A stretch of DNA of 64,000 nt from Sulfotelmatobacter sp963788225 (GTDB taxonomy: Bacteria; Acidobacteriota; Terriglobia; Terriglobales; Acidobacteriaceae): NCBI GenBank assembly GCA_963788225.1, contig CAWBGI010000002.1, positions 62,001-126,000 on the forward strand, written 5' to 3'. Shown one piece after another: positions 25,607 through 33,387 of this stretch (the stretch's first letter is position 1; each line of letters opens with the position of its first letter). The translations under genes and the position numbers were made by a program. The notes beneath the pieces were generated by a model. It made no database searches, was not told the origin of the DNA, and was given only the letters and a program-made list of their open reading frames with translations.

Positions 25607-25951
25607 GTAATACTGATACAACTTCTTAAACTTGTGCCGCAGCGCGACGTCAACCGTCTCCAGCTTCGACAAATAAAACTCGCGCATCTGCGCCTGGTCG
25701 GATAGCGGCAGCGCCTGATACAGCTGCCACGCGCTCAGGTCCGAACCCGCCGATCCGCCCGTGACTTCTTCCAGCAATCGGGCCGAAAGCACCGCGTCGA
25801 ACTCCCGGACGCGAATTCCTTTGCGAGCCAACTGCTTCAGGAACGGCTCCACCTTCTCAGGCAGGAACGCCTGCTTCACCGCGGCTTGCAGCTTCGCAAA
25901 TTCCTGCCGCCTCTCAATCTTGATGGCCGCCTGTTCGAAGCCCATCTTCAC
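25604..25951 (-). CDS. Conserved-looking small hypothetical protein
   Basis: A 115-residue, mainly helical, charged protein (start MKMGFEQAAIKIERRQEF) without transmembrane segment or signal peptide. It lies 17 bp after tRNA-Gly and upstream of tuf on the same strand, inside the tRNA-tuf transcription unit. No motif was recognised. Coding status rests on good amino-acid composition and position; the function is unknown. Confidence 0.65.
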   Translation of the reverse strand: MKMGFEQAAIKIERRQEFAKLQAAVKQAFLPEKVEPFLKQLARKGIRVREFDAVLSARLLEEVTGGSAGSDLSAWQLYQALPLSDQAQMREFYLSKLETVDVALRHKFKKLYQYY

Positions 25952-25967
25952 ACCTGAACCAAAACTC

Positions 25968-26042
25968 TGGAGCGGGAGACGGGAATCGAACCCGCGACCA
26001 ACAGCTTGGAAGGCTGTGACTCTACCACTGAGTTACTCCCGC
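25968..26042 (-). tRNA. tRNA-Gly (anticodon TCC)
   Basis: Minus strand: acceptor GCGGGAG/CTCCCGC, anticodon stem ACAGC/GCTGT with loop CTTCCAA, T-arm GGTTCGAATCC and encoded CCA. Second tRNA upstream of tuf-side small gene. Confidence 0.97.
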
Positions 26043-26055
26043 TCGAAAACAGCCG

Positions 26056-26346
26056 TCAGCTATCGGCAACCTCGTCCCTTTGATGCAGCATGCGTAGCAA
26101 AATAAAAACCGAAGCGAACACTCCAACTCCTGCCACCACCCAGCTTGCCCGCATGGTTACCAGGTCTCCGAATACCTTCGCGGCTGCTCGCGGCAACAGC
26201 GTGATAGCTAGAACGAGCGCTGAAATTACCACCAAGCGGCTCTGTTCCTTGCCACGCAAGCGAATAAGCGCAACGCACTGCAAAACCACAGACAGCGCGA
26301 AGACCGCAAGAACCAGCCACTTGACAGTCAGCCATGCGCCGGTCAC
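26056..26346 (-). CDS. Small hypothetical membrane protein
   Basis: A 96-residue protein with three hydrophobic segments at about residues 6-28, 38-55 and 66-85, separated by short basic loops (RLRGKEQSR). It lies between tRNA-Thr(GGT) and tRNA-Gly, in the same direction and probably on the same transcript. No family was recognised. The coding call depends on the clean transmembrane pattern and is moderately secure. Confidence 0.55.
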   Translation of the reverse strand: MTGAWLTVKWLVLAVFALSVVLQCVALIRLRGKEQSRLVVISALVLAITLLPRAAAKVFGDLVTMRASWVVAGVGVFASVFILLRMLHQRDEVADS

Positions 26347-26364
26347 AGCACCACCTCAAACCCA

Positions 26365-26440
<76 letters not shown>

Positions 26441-26511
26441 CCTAAACCGGCTATCAGCCTCTTCGCCTGTCAGCTCAGGGCAGGCTTAGAACAGCTGTCA
26501 GCTAAAATCCC

Positions 26512-26718
26512 TTATTCCGATTTACCGTCGCCATCCGGGTGCAATACATCCTTGCGGCGCACCCAACTCTTGAATGCGAACAACGCCAGAATCAGCAGCG
26601 TCAGGAACCGGATCCGCTGATCGCTTAGCGTGGTATATGCCAGCGCACCCAAAACCAGGTACGCAATCATCGCCATCGCCAAGCGACTCATAATTCCCGC
26701 CGCACTCAAAACTGGCAC
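26512..26718 (-). CDS. Small hypothetical membrane protein
   Basis: A 68-residue protein with two hydrophobic helices (MAMIAYLVLGALAYTTL and FLTLLILALFAFKSWV) and a charged tail (RRKDVLHPDGDGKSE). It sits between tRNA-Tyr and tRNA-Thr(GGT) in the same direction. No known family was recognised. It could be a small membrane protein carried within the tRNA cluster; because it is short, the coding call is tentative. Confidence 0.45.
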   Translation of the reverse strand: MPVLSAAGIMSRLAMAMIAYLVLGALAYTTLSDQRIRFLTLLILALFAFKSWVRRKDVLHPDGDGKSE

Positions 26719-26742
26719 AACAAATCTGGTGTTCCCAAATTC

Positions 26743-26831
26743 TGGTGCACAGGGAAGGATTCGAACCTTCGTACCTCGCTAGGAGGGACAGATTTACAGT
26801 CTGTTGGCTTTAACCACTCACCCACCTGTGC
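26743..26831 (-). tRNA. tRNA-Tyr (anticodon GTA)
   Basis: Minus strand: acceptor GCACAGG/CCTGTGC, anticodon stem ACAGA/TCTGT with loop CTGTAAA, a long class II variable arm (CCCTCCTAGCGAGG region), T-arm GGTTCGAATCC and encoded CCA; 89 nt. Confidence 0.97.
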
Positions 26832-27140
26832 AAAAACCGCCGGGCGATGCAGCCGTTGCGCTTCATCAGCAGGCAACTCGATCAGCAGGAAACTCGCGAA
26901 TCCGCGGACCGGGGCAGCACACTTCTACTCGGGTCCACCAAGCTACATTTTCGCAAACCTGATTTCGCCAACAAGGGAAACCAAGAATCGCGCTACGAAT
27001 TTGCTGCGCGAAGGTCACTGCACGCCGGAATCGTTCCGAATAGAGTTCCGAATGAAGTGCGTTGGAAAAACCTGTTGCGCCACCTAAGAGTTCCGCTGCC
27101 TGCCGGAAGTTCCCGAATTCATTTCCTGCGTTTCATATGC
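26832..27140. other. Spacer between tRNA-Thr(TGT) and tRNA-Tyr
   Basis: About 309 bp with no recognisable gene, repeat or signal. The plus-strand ORF covering it reads through the antisense of a tRNA and is not credible. Confidence 0.4.
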
Positions 27141-27216
27141 TGGAGCTGGCGAAGGGATTTGAACCCCCGACCCCCTGATTACAAATCAGGTGCTCTACCG
27201 ACTGAGCTACGCCAGC
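27141..27216 (-). tRNA. tRNA-Thr (anticodon TGT)
   Basis: Minus strand: acceptor GCTGGCG/CGCCAGC, anticodon stem CCTGA/TCAGG with loop TTTGTAA, T-arm GGTTCAAATCC and encoded CCA. First gene of the tRNA-tuf transcription unit. Confidence 0.97.
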
Positions 27217-27245
27217 GTAGGGGGACAAGCGTCCTCACAGACACA

Positions 27246-27275
27246 AGTATACCCTTGATCCCTGCCAGATGTCCG
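27246..27275 (-). promoter_or_regulatory. Probable promoter of the tRNA-tuf cluster
   Basis: On the minus strand, CGGACA (27275-27270) and TATACT (27251-27246) are 18 bp apart, matching sigma-70 at 4/6 and 5/6 positions. Predicted start is near 27239, about 23 nt before tRNA-Thr(TGT). Confidence 0.55.
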
Positions 27276-27452
27276 GGACAATTAAATAACTTATCACAAC
27301 GGGCAAATTCCACGCAACCGCGATTGTCCTAACCTGGCGGATGATTTGTGATTTTTCTCCCCCTCCCGCATAATCACCGCATCAAGAAGAAGACGATAAT
27401 CCGTAGCACCTCAGCCTCGCGGACAGGAGCGCTCGCGGCGCGCGAACAGCCG

Positions 27453-28433
27453 ATGGACGTACGCCTTGGCCGCGTCGTACTTTTGTTGATGGAACATGCG
27501 ACAGTCGTCGTGAGCGGAACCAAGATCGCGCAGGAGATATCGTCGAACCGGACGGAAGTCTGGCGGCTGATCCAGCAATTGCGTGGGCTGGGGGTGGATG
27601 TGGCCGGGCATCCGGCGACGGGATATCAGCTCAAGTCGGTACCAGACCTGCTGTTACCAGAAATCCTGGGGCCGCTGGTCCGCGGCACGATCTTCGATAA
27701 TCAGCTTCATCATTTTTACAAGATCGGCTCGACCAATACCGCGGCCATGGCAGCCGCGGCGGCGGGCATCGCCGAGGGCAGCGTATTTCTTGCCGAAGAA
27801 CAGACTGCCGGACGCGGGCGCGGATCGAACACCTGGGAGTCGGAGCGGTCAACCGGTATCTATTGTTCGGCTGTGTTGCGTCCGGAGCTGGCGCCATCGG
27901 ATGCCTTGGTGCTTACGCTCGCTGCCGGCTTAGCCGTGCGAGCGGCCCTGGCGCAGGTGGAACCCCGCGTCAACGCTGACTTGAAGTGGCCTAACGATGT
28001 GCTGATCAAAGGGAAAAAAGTCTGCGGCATTCTCACTGAGATGCACGCCGAAGTCACTCGCGTCCGCCATATTGTGGTGGGAATCGGAATCAACGTCAAC
28101 CAGAAGAGCTTTCCTGAAGTGATTGAGAGCGAGGCCACGTCGCTGCGCATGGAGACGGGCAGCGAATGCTCTCGCGTGGAGGTCGCTGCCGCTTTGCTAA
28201 AATCGCTCGACCGGGAATATCGAGCGCTGGTCGAAGAGGCGGACGCGCAGCAGTCGATTCTACGGCGCTTTGCCGAGCAATCGTCCTGGGCGCGAGGGAA
28301 GGATGTCTTTATCGAAGAAAGTGTACCGAGGATCGAGGGAACGACGGAGGGGCTGGACGAGCGCGGCTTCCTGCAGGTGCGGACTGCGCAAGGACTGCAG
28401 AGAGTATTGAGTGGGACGGTGAGAGCGAAGTGA
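27453..28433 (+). CDS. birA: Biotin--[acetyl-CoA-carboxylase] ligase, BirA type with HTH domain
   Basis: Cytoplasmic enzyme that activates biotin to biotinyl-AMP and transfers it to the biotin carboxyl carrier protein. From the ATG at 27453 there are 326 residues. The N-terminal ~60 form a winged helix (VSGTKIAQEISSNRTEVWRL), so it may also act as a biotin-dependent repressor. The catalytic domain shows GSTNT, EEQTAGRGRG, LKWPNDVLI, KKVCGILTE and GIGINVN. The C-terminal SH3-like domain follows. An open frame extends upstream to 27348 but lacks conservation. It is followed by coaX in the same direction. Confidence 0.92.
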   Translation: MDVRLGRVVLLLMEHATVVVSGTKIAQEISSNRTEVWRLIQQLRGLGVDVAGHPATGYQLKSVPDLLLPEILGPLVRGTIFDNQLHHFYKIGSTNTAAMAAAAAGIAEGSVFLAEEQTAGRGRGSNTWESERSTGIYCSAVLRPELAPSDALVLTLAAGLAVRAALAQVEPRVNADLKWPNDVLIKGKKVCGILTEMHAEVTRVRHIVVGIGINVNQKSFPEVIESEATSLRMETGSECSRVEVAAALLKSLDREYRALVEEADAQQSILRRFAEQSSWARGKDVFIEESVPRIEGTTEGLDERGFLQVRTAQGLQRVLSGTVRAK

Positions 28434-28439
28434 AAAAAA

Positions 28440-28516
28440 GCAATCAGCAATCAGCACTCAGCATTCAGCATTTAGCCAGCACGGGATCGTAATGGCTGAA
28501 TGCTAAGTGCTGAATG
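28440..28516 (+). repeat. Inverted repeat between birA and coaX (family G)
   Basis: A left arm of reiterated CAGCA-type hexa-heptamers (AATCAGCACTCAGCATTC) pairs with the right arm GGCTGAATGCTAAGTGCTG around a ~14-nt loop. It fills the birA-coaX spacer immediately after the birA stop. Confidence 0.7.
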
Positions 28517-28537
28517 CTGCTTCCGAACGAATCCATC

Positions 28538-29446
28538 ATGCTTTTTGTTCTCGATGTCGGCAACACGAACACGGTGCTGGGTGTTTTTGCCCTGGATGAC
28601 AAGCCGCGTCCCGAAGCAGACGCTGGCGACGTTCCGCGCTATCACCGCCTGTTAGCCCACTGGCGGGTCGCGACCAGACAAGGCAGCACTGTCGACGAGT
28701 ATGGGGTCTTGTTCCGCAATCTATTTTCTATGGCTGGGCTGGAGGCGTCAGGGATTCGCGGCATCGTGATCTCGTCGGTGGTGCCACCGCTCGATCCCGT
28801 GCTGCGGCAGGTGTGCGAGCGCTACTTCCATTCCAAGCCGCTCCTGATCGAACCCGGCGTGAAGACCGGCATGCCCGTGCATTACGACAATCCTGCCGAG
28901 GTGGGTGCTGACCGCATTGTGAACGCTGTGGCTGCCTTTGAGAAGTACGGCGGTCCGTGCGTCATCGTCAACTTCGGCACCGCGACCACGTTCGACTGTG
29001 TTTCCGCGAAGGGTGAATATTTGGGCGGAGTGATCTGCCCCGGCATCGGCATATCGGCCGACGCGCTTTTTCAGCGCACCGCGCGCCTGCCGCGAGTGGA
29101 GATTCGCAAGCCCGCGCGCGTGATCGGCACGAATACGGTTGGCAGCCTGCAGTCGGGGCTTTACTACGGCTATCTCGGCCTGGTCGATGGCATTCTCGAA
29201 CTGCTGCTGCAGGAATTGGGCCAAGAGACGAAAGTGCTCGCCACTGGCGGCCTGGGGCCGATGATCGGCACTGGATCGAAGTACATCAAGACTGTGGATG
29301 ATCTTTTAACACTCGAAGGGTTGCGCATCATCTGGGAACGAAATGCGGCAGTGCACCCGGCACTCGCGCCTAAGGCCGCTGCGGTCTCCTCCAAAACTGC
29401 GAAGAACAGCGGCGCTGAACGCGCTACTCCCCGTTCCATCCGCTGA
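28538..29446 (+). CDS. coaX: Type III pantothenate kinase
   Basis: Catalyses the first step of coenzyme A synthesis, phosphorylation of pantothenate. From the ATG at 28538 the product has 302 residues. The ASKHA-fold motifs are present: LFVLDVGNTNTVLGVF at the N-terminus, GADRIVNAVAAF, and VNFGTATTFDCV. Type III enzymes are typically ~255 residues; this one has an extra Ala-rich C-terminal tail of ~30 residues (AVHPALAPKAAAVSSK). An in-frame upstream ATG at 28514 lies inside the preceding repeat and is less likely. It forms a probable operon with birA and the next two genes. Confidence 0.93.
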   Translation: MLFVLDVGNTNTVLGVFALDDKPRPEADAGDVPRYHRLLAHWRVATRQGSTVDEYGVLFRNLFSMAGLEASGIRGIVISSVVPPLDPVLRQVCERYFHSKPLLIEPGVKTGMPVHYDNPAEVGADRIVNAVAAFEKYGGPCVIVNFGTATTFDCVSAKGEYLGGVICPGIGISADALFQRTARLPRVEIRKPARVIGTNTVGSLQSGLYYGYLGLVDGILELLLQELGQETKVLATGGLGPMIGTGSKYIKTVDDLLTLEGLRIIWERNAAVHPALAPKAAAVSSKTAKNSGAERATPRSIR

Positions 29447-29452
29447 GCCGCC

Positions 29453-30178
29453 GTGGAGGATCAACTCAATTACTTCAACTACTTCACCGAAATTGAGGAA
29501 CAGTATCTGCGCCGGCGCGGCGGAGGACTATTGCTCACCACGCTGGACTGGGCTCTGATTGAAACCTGGAAGGACGCCGGAATTCCTCTGGCAGCTGCGC
29601 TGCGCGGGATTAACGCCGCGTTCGACCGCTACGCCCAGCGTCCATCGAAAACCAAGAAGATAAACAGCCTCGCCTATTGCTCGCAGGAGGTGCTAGCCGC
29701 GGCGGAACATATGAAGGAGGCGGCCGTAGGCGTGGCTGCCGCGCAGCCCGCATCGGGGAGATCAGGCGCGGTGCAGGGCTTTGAGCCGGAAGCGATCGCG
29801 GCGTTCCTGCGCCGCAATGCCGATCTCCTCGAGGCGGCGAAACTGCCCCGCAGCTTCGGAATTTCCGTTCATGCCGTCGCCGAACAATCCGCCGCCACGC
29901 TGCGCAAGCTTGCTCAAGACACTGCGAGCGGAAGCGCGGCCAGGCTGGAAGATTTGGAGCGCCATCTGACCGTGCTCGAAGAAAAGCTTTTTGCCGCACT
30001 ACTCGCTGCCACTCCCGACGAAGAAGTAGTGACAGTGCGCACCCAAGCCGACCACGAACTGGCGCCCTACAGGCGCAAGATGGCGGCGGCACAGGTCGAG
30101 CAACTGCAGAAACAATACGTCCACAAGCGCCTTCTAGAAAAATACGGCTTGCCGCGCCTCAGCCTGTTTTACATGTAA
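29453..30178 (+). CDS. Conserved-looking hypothetical protein
   Basis: A 241-residue protein with a GTG start six bases after the coaX stop. The N-terminal ~90 residues (YFNYFTEIEEQYLRRRGGG, LLTTLDWALIETWKDAGIPL) look compact and helical, followed by an Ala-rich linker and a charged helical region (LEDLERHLTVLEEKLFAALL) to the C-terminal YGLPRLSLFYM. The first part recalls a small DNA-binding-like or adapter fold but no family was recognised. Its tight position between coaX and a flavoprotein suggests cotranscription. Confidence 0.75.
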   Translation: MEDQLNYFNYFTEIEEQYLRRRGGGLLLTTLDWALIETWKDAGIPLAAALRGINAAFDRYAQRPSKTKKINSLAYCSQEVLAAAEHMKEAAVGVAAAQPASGRSGAVQGFEPEAIAAFLRRNADLLEAAKLPRSFGISVHAVAEQSAATLRKLAQDTASGSAARLEDLERHLTVLEEKLFAALLAATPDEEVVTVRTQADHELAPYRRKMAAAQVEQLQKQYVHKRLLEKYGLPRLSLFYM

Positions 30179-30197
30179 GTGCCCTAACGATCGATTC

Positions 30198-31376
30198 ATG
30201 ACTCATTCCTTCGACGCGCTCATTCTTGGTGGAGGTGCAGCGGGGCTGATGTGCGCCATCGAAGCTGGCAAGCGCGGCCGGCGCGTCGCGGTACTTGAAC
30301 GTGCTGATCGACTGGGCAAGAAAATCCTGATCTCCGGCGGCGGACGCTGCAATTTCACCAACCTTCATTGCCAGCCAGAAAACTTTCTTTCCTCGAATCC
30401 GCACTTCGCGAAGTCGGCGTTGGCGCGTTACACCCCTGCAGATTTCATCGCGCTGGTTGAAAAACACGGCATCCCCTATCACGAGAAGACGCTGGGGCAA
30501 CTTTTCTGTGACCGCTCCGCGCGCGATATTCTCGGGATGCTTGAAGCCGAATGCCGCGATGCAGGCGTAAGTATCTTCCTGAAGACGAACATTCACGAAG
30601 TCGCGCAAGCAAATGACTTCGTGGTACGCGCTGCGAATGCCGAATTCCGAGCTCCGGCGCTCGTCGTTGCCACCGGCGGCCTTTCGATTCCGAAGATCGG
30701 CGCCACATCATTCGGCTATGATCTGGCGCGGCAGTTTGGGCTTGCGGTCCGCGAGCCTTGGCCTGGACTCGTGCCGGTTCTGCTGAGCGCAGAAGATTGT
30801 TCGCGCTACTGCGATCTCGCCGGCCTCTCGGCGGAGGTGATTGCATCATGTGTCGGCCAGAAGTTTCGCGAGAAAATGCTCATCACGCATCGCGGCCTGA
30901 GCGGGCCAGCGATCCTGCAGATTTCAACGTATTGGAATGAGCACCGGGAGAAGGCCCAGCCGATCCTGATCGATCTGGCCCCCGGGCGTGAAATCACCGC
31001 AGCATTTGGCGATCCCACCATGCCAAGGACGCTGACCACACTTCGCTCAGAGCTGCACAAGTCTTTACCGCATCGCCTCGCGGACCGCTGGCTGAACGGA
31101 CACGAGCCAACGGCTTGGACGAACCTCGCCTTAGCTGATCTGGAAAAGCGGGTGCATAACTGGGCGATCTCCCCGGTGGGGACGGAAGGTTACGAGAAAG
31201 CCGAAGTAACGGCGGGCGGCGTCGACACTGGGGAACTCTCAGCCAAGACCATGGAAAGCCGCAAAGTTTCAGGCCTGTTCTTCATCGGCGAGGTGGTGGA
31301 CGTGACCGGCCATCTCGGCGGGTTCAACTTTCAGTGGGCCTGGGCCTCGGGTGCGGCCGCCGGACGAGCGCTGTAA
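30198..31376 (+). CDS. HI0933/YhiN family FAD-dependent oxidoreductase
   Basis: A 392-residue flavoprotein. The N-terminal dinucleotide-binding motif is GGGAAGLMCAIEAGKRG; the family motif LGKKILISGGGRCNFTN follows at about residue 40, and VVATGGLSIPKIGATSFGY near residue 160. The C-terminal block FIGEVVDVTGHLGGFNFQWAWASG is diagnostic. Proteins of this family are annotated as NAD(P)/FAD-dependent oxidoreductases; their physiological substrate is uncertain. Last gene of the birA-coaX unit; its 3' end overlaps a convergent small gene by 46 bp. Confidence 0.9.
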   Translation: MTHSFDALILGGGAAGLMCAIEAGKRGRRVAVLERADRLGKKILISGGGRCNFTNLHCQPENFLSSNPHFAKSALARYTPADFIALVEKHGIPYHEKTLGQLFCDRSARDILGMLEAECRDAGVSIFLKTNIHEVAQANDFVVRAANAEFRAPALVVATGGLSIPKIGATSFGYDLARQFGLAVREPWPGLVPVLLSAEDCSRYCDLAGLSAEVIASCVGQKFREKMLITHRGLSGPAILQISTYWNEHREKAQPILIDLAPGREITAAFGDPTMPRTLTTLRSELHKSLPHRLADRWLNGHEPTAWTNLALADLEKRVHNWAISPVGTEGYEKAEVTAGGVDTGELSAKTMESRKVSGLFFIGEVVDVTGHLGGFNFQWAWASGAAAGRAL

Positions 31377-31690
31377 AAGTGAGTCGCCGCGAGAGGTGGG
31401 CTGGTCCTCATCGAAAGTGGCTGTTCCGAGGGCTCACTTCCAAGCAACGTCATTTGCGCGACCTTTGCCTCGTCCACGGTCTGTCCGCGAAAGTGGCGCT
31501 CGTAATCGAGAAACCAAATGAGAAAAGCCAGCACCAGCATCGGCAGAATCAGCCAGATTTTGATGGTGGTGAAGTCGGCCAGGATTGTGGCCGCTCCCAC
31601 CACTGCCAGGACATTGCGCAGCGAATCCAGAGCCGCGTCCCGATGCAGCCCCTTTCCCCAAGTTACACAAGCTCGCCAGATAGTAATCAT
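31331..31690 (-). CDS. Small hypothetical membrane protein
   Basis: A 119-residue protein starting at the ATG at 31690, which has GAGGAT eight bases upstream. Two adjacent hydrophobic segments (VLAVVGAATILADFTTI and IWLILPMLVLAFLIWFL) suggest a hairpin in the membrane, followed by a soluble, Ala/Pro-rich tail. The last 46 bases overlap the convergent flavoprotein gene. No family was recognised. The good ribosome-binding site and the transmembrane pattern support it as coding. Confidence 0.55.
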   Translation of the reverse strand: MITIWRACVTWGKGLHRDAALDSLRNVLAVVGAATILADFTTIKIWLILPMLVLAFLIWFLDYERHFRGQTVDEAKVAQMTLLGSEPSEQPLSMRTSPPLAATHFYSARPAAAPEAQAH

Positions 31691-32019
31691 TTTTTCATCC
31701 TCGACAGTTTGGCTGCGGAAAGCGCGCACGAGAATACGGAGACAGTGAGGGTCGTTGCAGCCTGGTGGCACGCCTCAATCGGTTGACGAGATCCTCCTCA
31801 TTACGAGTCAGAACCCTAAACGAATAGAACCCGGCCTCGGCAGATTAGTTGTGACCTGGCGCTTGGCGGCTTCTGAAGCCCGGTATGGGGCTGTATTTCC
31901 ATGAAGATCCAGAAAATAACCAGCCGGCATCGGCATCAAGCGCTGTAAACATTTGTCAATGCCCACCGACGATGAACCGGCAAGCCGTCCTCATTCCAGC
32001 CATGCCGTAGAATCAACAC
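31691..32019. other. Intergenic region upstream of the RNA methyltransferase gene
   Basis: About 330 bp between divergent genes. No gene, repeat or convincing promoter motif was recognised; the promoters of both neighbours should lie here. Confidence 0.35.
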
Positions 32020-33316
32020 TTGCTCCTAAATATTGAAAAGCTTATCTACGGTGGCGACGGACTCGCGCGCCTTCCCGCCGAATCGTTGGGCAATAAAGAC
32101 CGTGGAGGCGGCAAGGCCGTATTTATTCCCTTTGTTCTAACCGGAGAAAAAATCGAAGCCGTCATTACCGAGGAAAAGTCGGGCTTCGCCCGCGCGCAAG
32201 CCGAGACCATCGTAGAATCTTCGCCGCATCGCACCACGCCGCTGTGTCCACACTTTGCGCGCTGTGGCGGGTGCCACTATCAGCACGCGTCGTACGAGCA
32301 TCAGTTGGACATAAAGAGAGAAATCCTGCGCGAAAACCTGCGCCGCATTGCCAAGCTTGAGCTGCCGTGCGAAATTCAGGTTCATCCATCGCCGCCCTGG
32401 AATTATCGCAATCGCTCGCGGCTGCAGATGCGGACGCAGCCCAATTTCGCGTTGGGATACTTCAAGTTCGGATCACACGAACTGCTTCCGGTCGAGGAGT
32501 GCCCAATCAGTTCGCCGCTGATCAACCGCGGCATCGCAACCCTGTGGCGGGCTGGACGAGCCGGCAAGGCTGTAGAAGGCGTGCGCGAGGTCGAGTTCTT
32601 CTGCAACGCCGATGACACAAAAATGCTTCTCGAATTCTTGTGCGCTCCTGAGGCTCGCCGCGCCGCGGTGCGGGCGTGGGCCGAAGAATTGTGCGCAGCC
32701 ATGCCGGAAGTCGCGGGCATAGTTGCATTTCGCGAACCGCAAAAGGGCGTGCAGGAGCCGCTGGTCGCAGTCGGCGCAAAGGAATTAACCTATCAGACGA
32801 AGACGGCCGCCTACCGCGTAACTGCGGGAGCATTCTTCCAGACCAACCGCTTTCTCACCGACGAGCTCGTAAACATCGTCACGGGAGGCCGCTCGGGCGA
32901 ATTGGCGCTCGACCTCTACGCTGGCGTAGGCCTGTTTTCCACAGCCCTGGCATGTAACCACCGTCACACAATTTCCGTCGAGTCGTCACAGACAGCCGCC
33001 GGCGACCTTCAATACAATCTGCCCGGTAACGGAAAGGCGGTGCGAGCAGCGGTCGAACAGTATCTAACAGCGCACCGCGTGAAGGCGGACCTCATCGTAG
33101 TAGACCCGCCCAGAAGCGGTTTGGGAGATGCGGTGGTGCGGGGGCTTGCCAGCCTGAGCGCGCCGCGTCTGACCTATGTGTCGTGCGATCCTGCGACCCT
33201 GGCGCGCGATCTGGTGCCGCTGCAAACGGCAGGCTACAGCGTCGACGAGCTTCATGTTGTCGAACCTGTTTCCGCAGACCTTCCACATCGAGAGCGTCGT
33301 GCAGTTAGTGCGTTAA
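32020..33316 (+). CDS. rumA: TrmA/RumA-family 23S rRNA (uracil-5)-methyltransferase, apparent frameshift near its 3' end
   Basis: SAM-dependent RNA m5U methyltransferase of the RlmD/RlmCD group. A TRAM domain opens the protein (IEKLIYGGDGLARL), then come the 4Fe-4S cysteines C76, C82, C85 and C161, the SAM fold (ALDLYAGVGLFSTALA), DPPRSGLG and the catalytic YVSCDPATLARDL. The as-sequenced frame leaves homology at 33262-33264 (gtcgaacctg). Removing one base there restores the standard C-terminus LFPQTFHIESVVQLVR followed by TAA at 33314-33316, giving 431 residues, the family length. Without correction the frame runs on into comEC to 36042. Start is a TTG at 32020. Confidence 0.85.
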
Positions 33317-33331
33317 TCGTCGGGAGGACCA

Positions 33332-33385
33332 TGTGGAGACAGCCGCCTCGGCGGTCCCGTCGAGCGGAGCGAGGCGGAAGGTCAC
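33332..33385 (+). repeat. Dispersed hairpin element (family F copy 2) between rumA and comEC
   Basis: The stretch ggagacagccgcctcggcggtcccgtcgagcgg matches, with variations, the element at 49745-49796 and less well 7861-7912. Its presence shows that the region between the restored rumA stop and comEC is intergenic. Confidence 0.6.
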
Positions 33386-33387
33386 GT

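Noticed and set aside
25761..26105. 114-codon plus-strand ORF with RRESNPRPTAWKAVTLPLSYS
   Set aside because: Translation of the antisense of tRNA-Gly; spurious.
26847..27332. 161-codon plus-strand ORF with NPRPPDYKSGALPTELRQ
   Set aside because: This peptide is the well-known translation of the antisense of a tRNA gene (here tRNA-Thr TGT).
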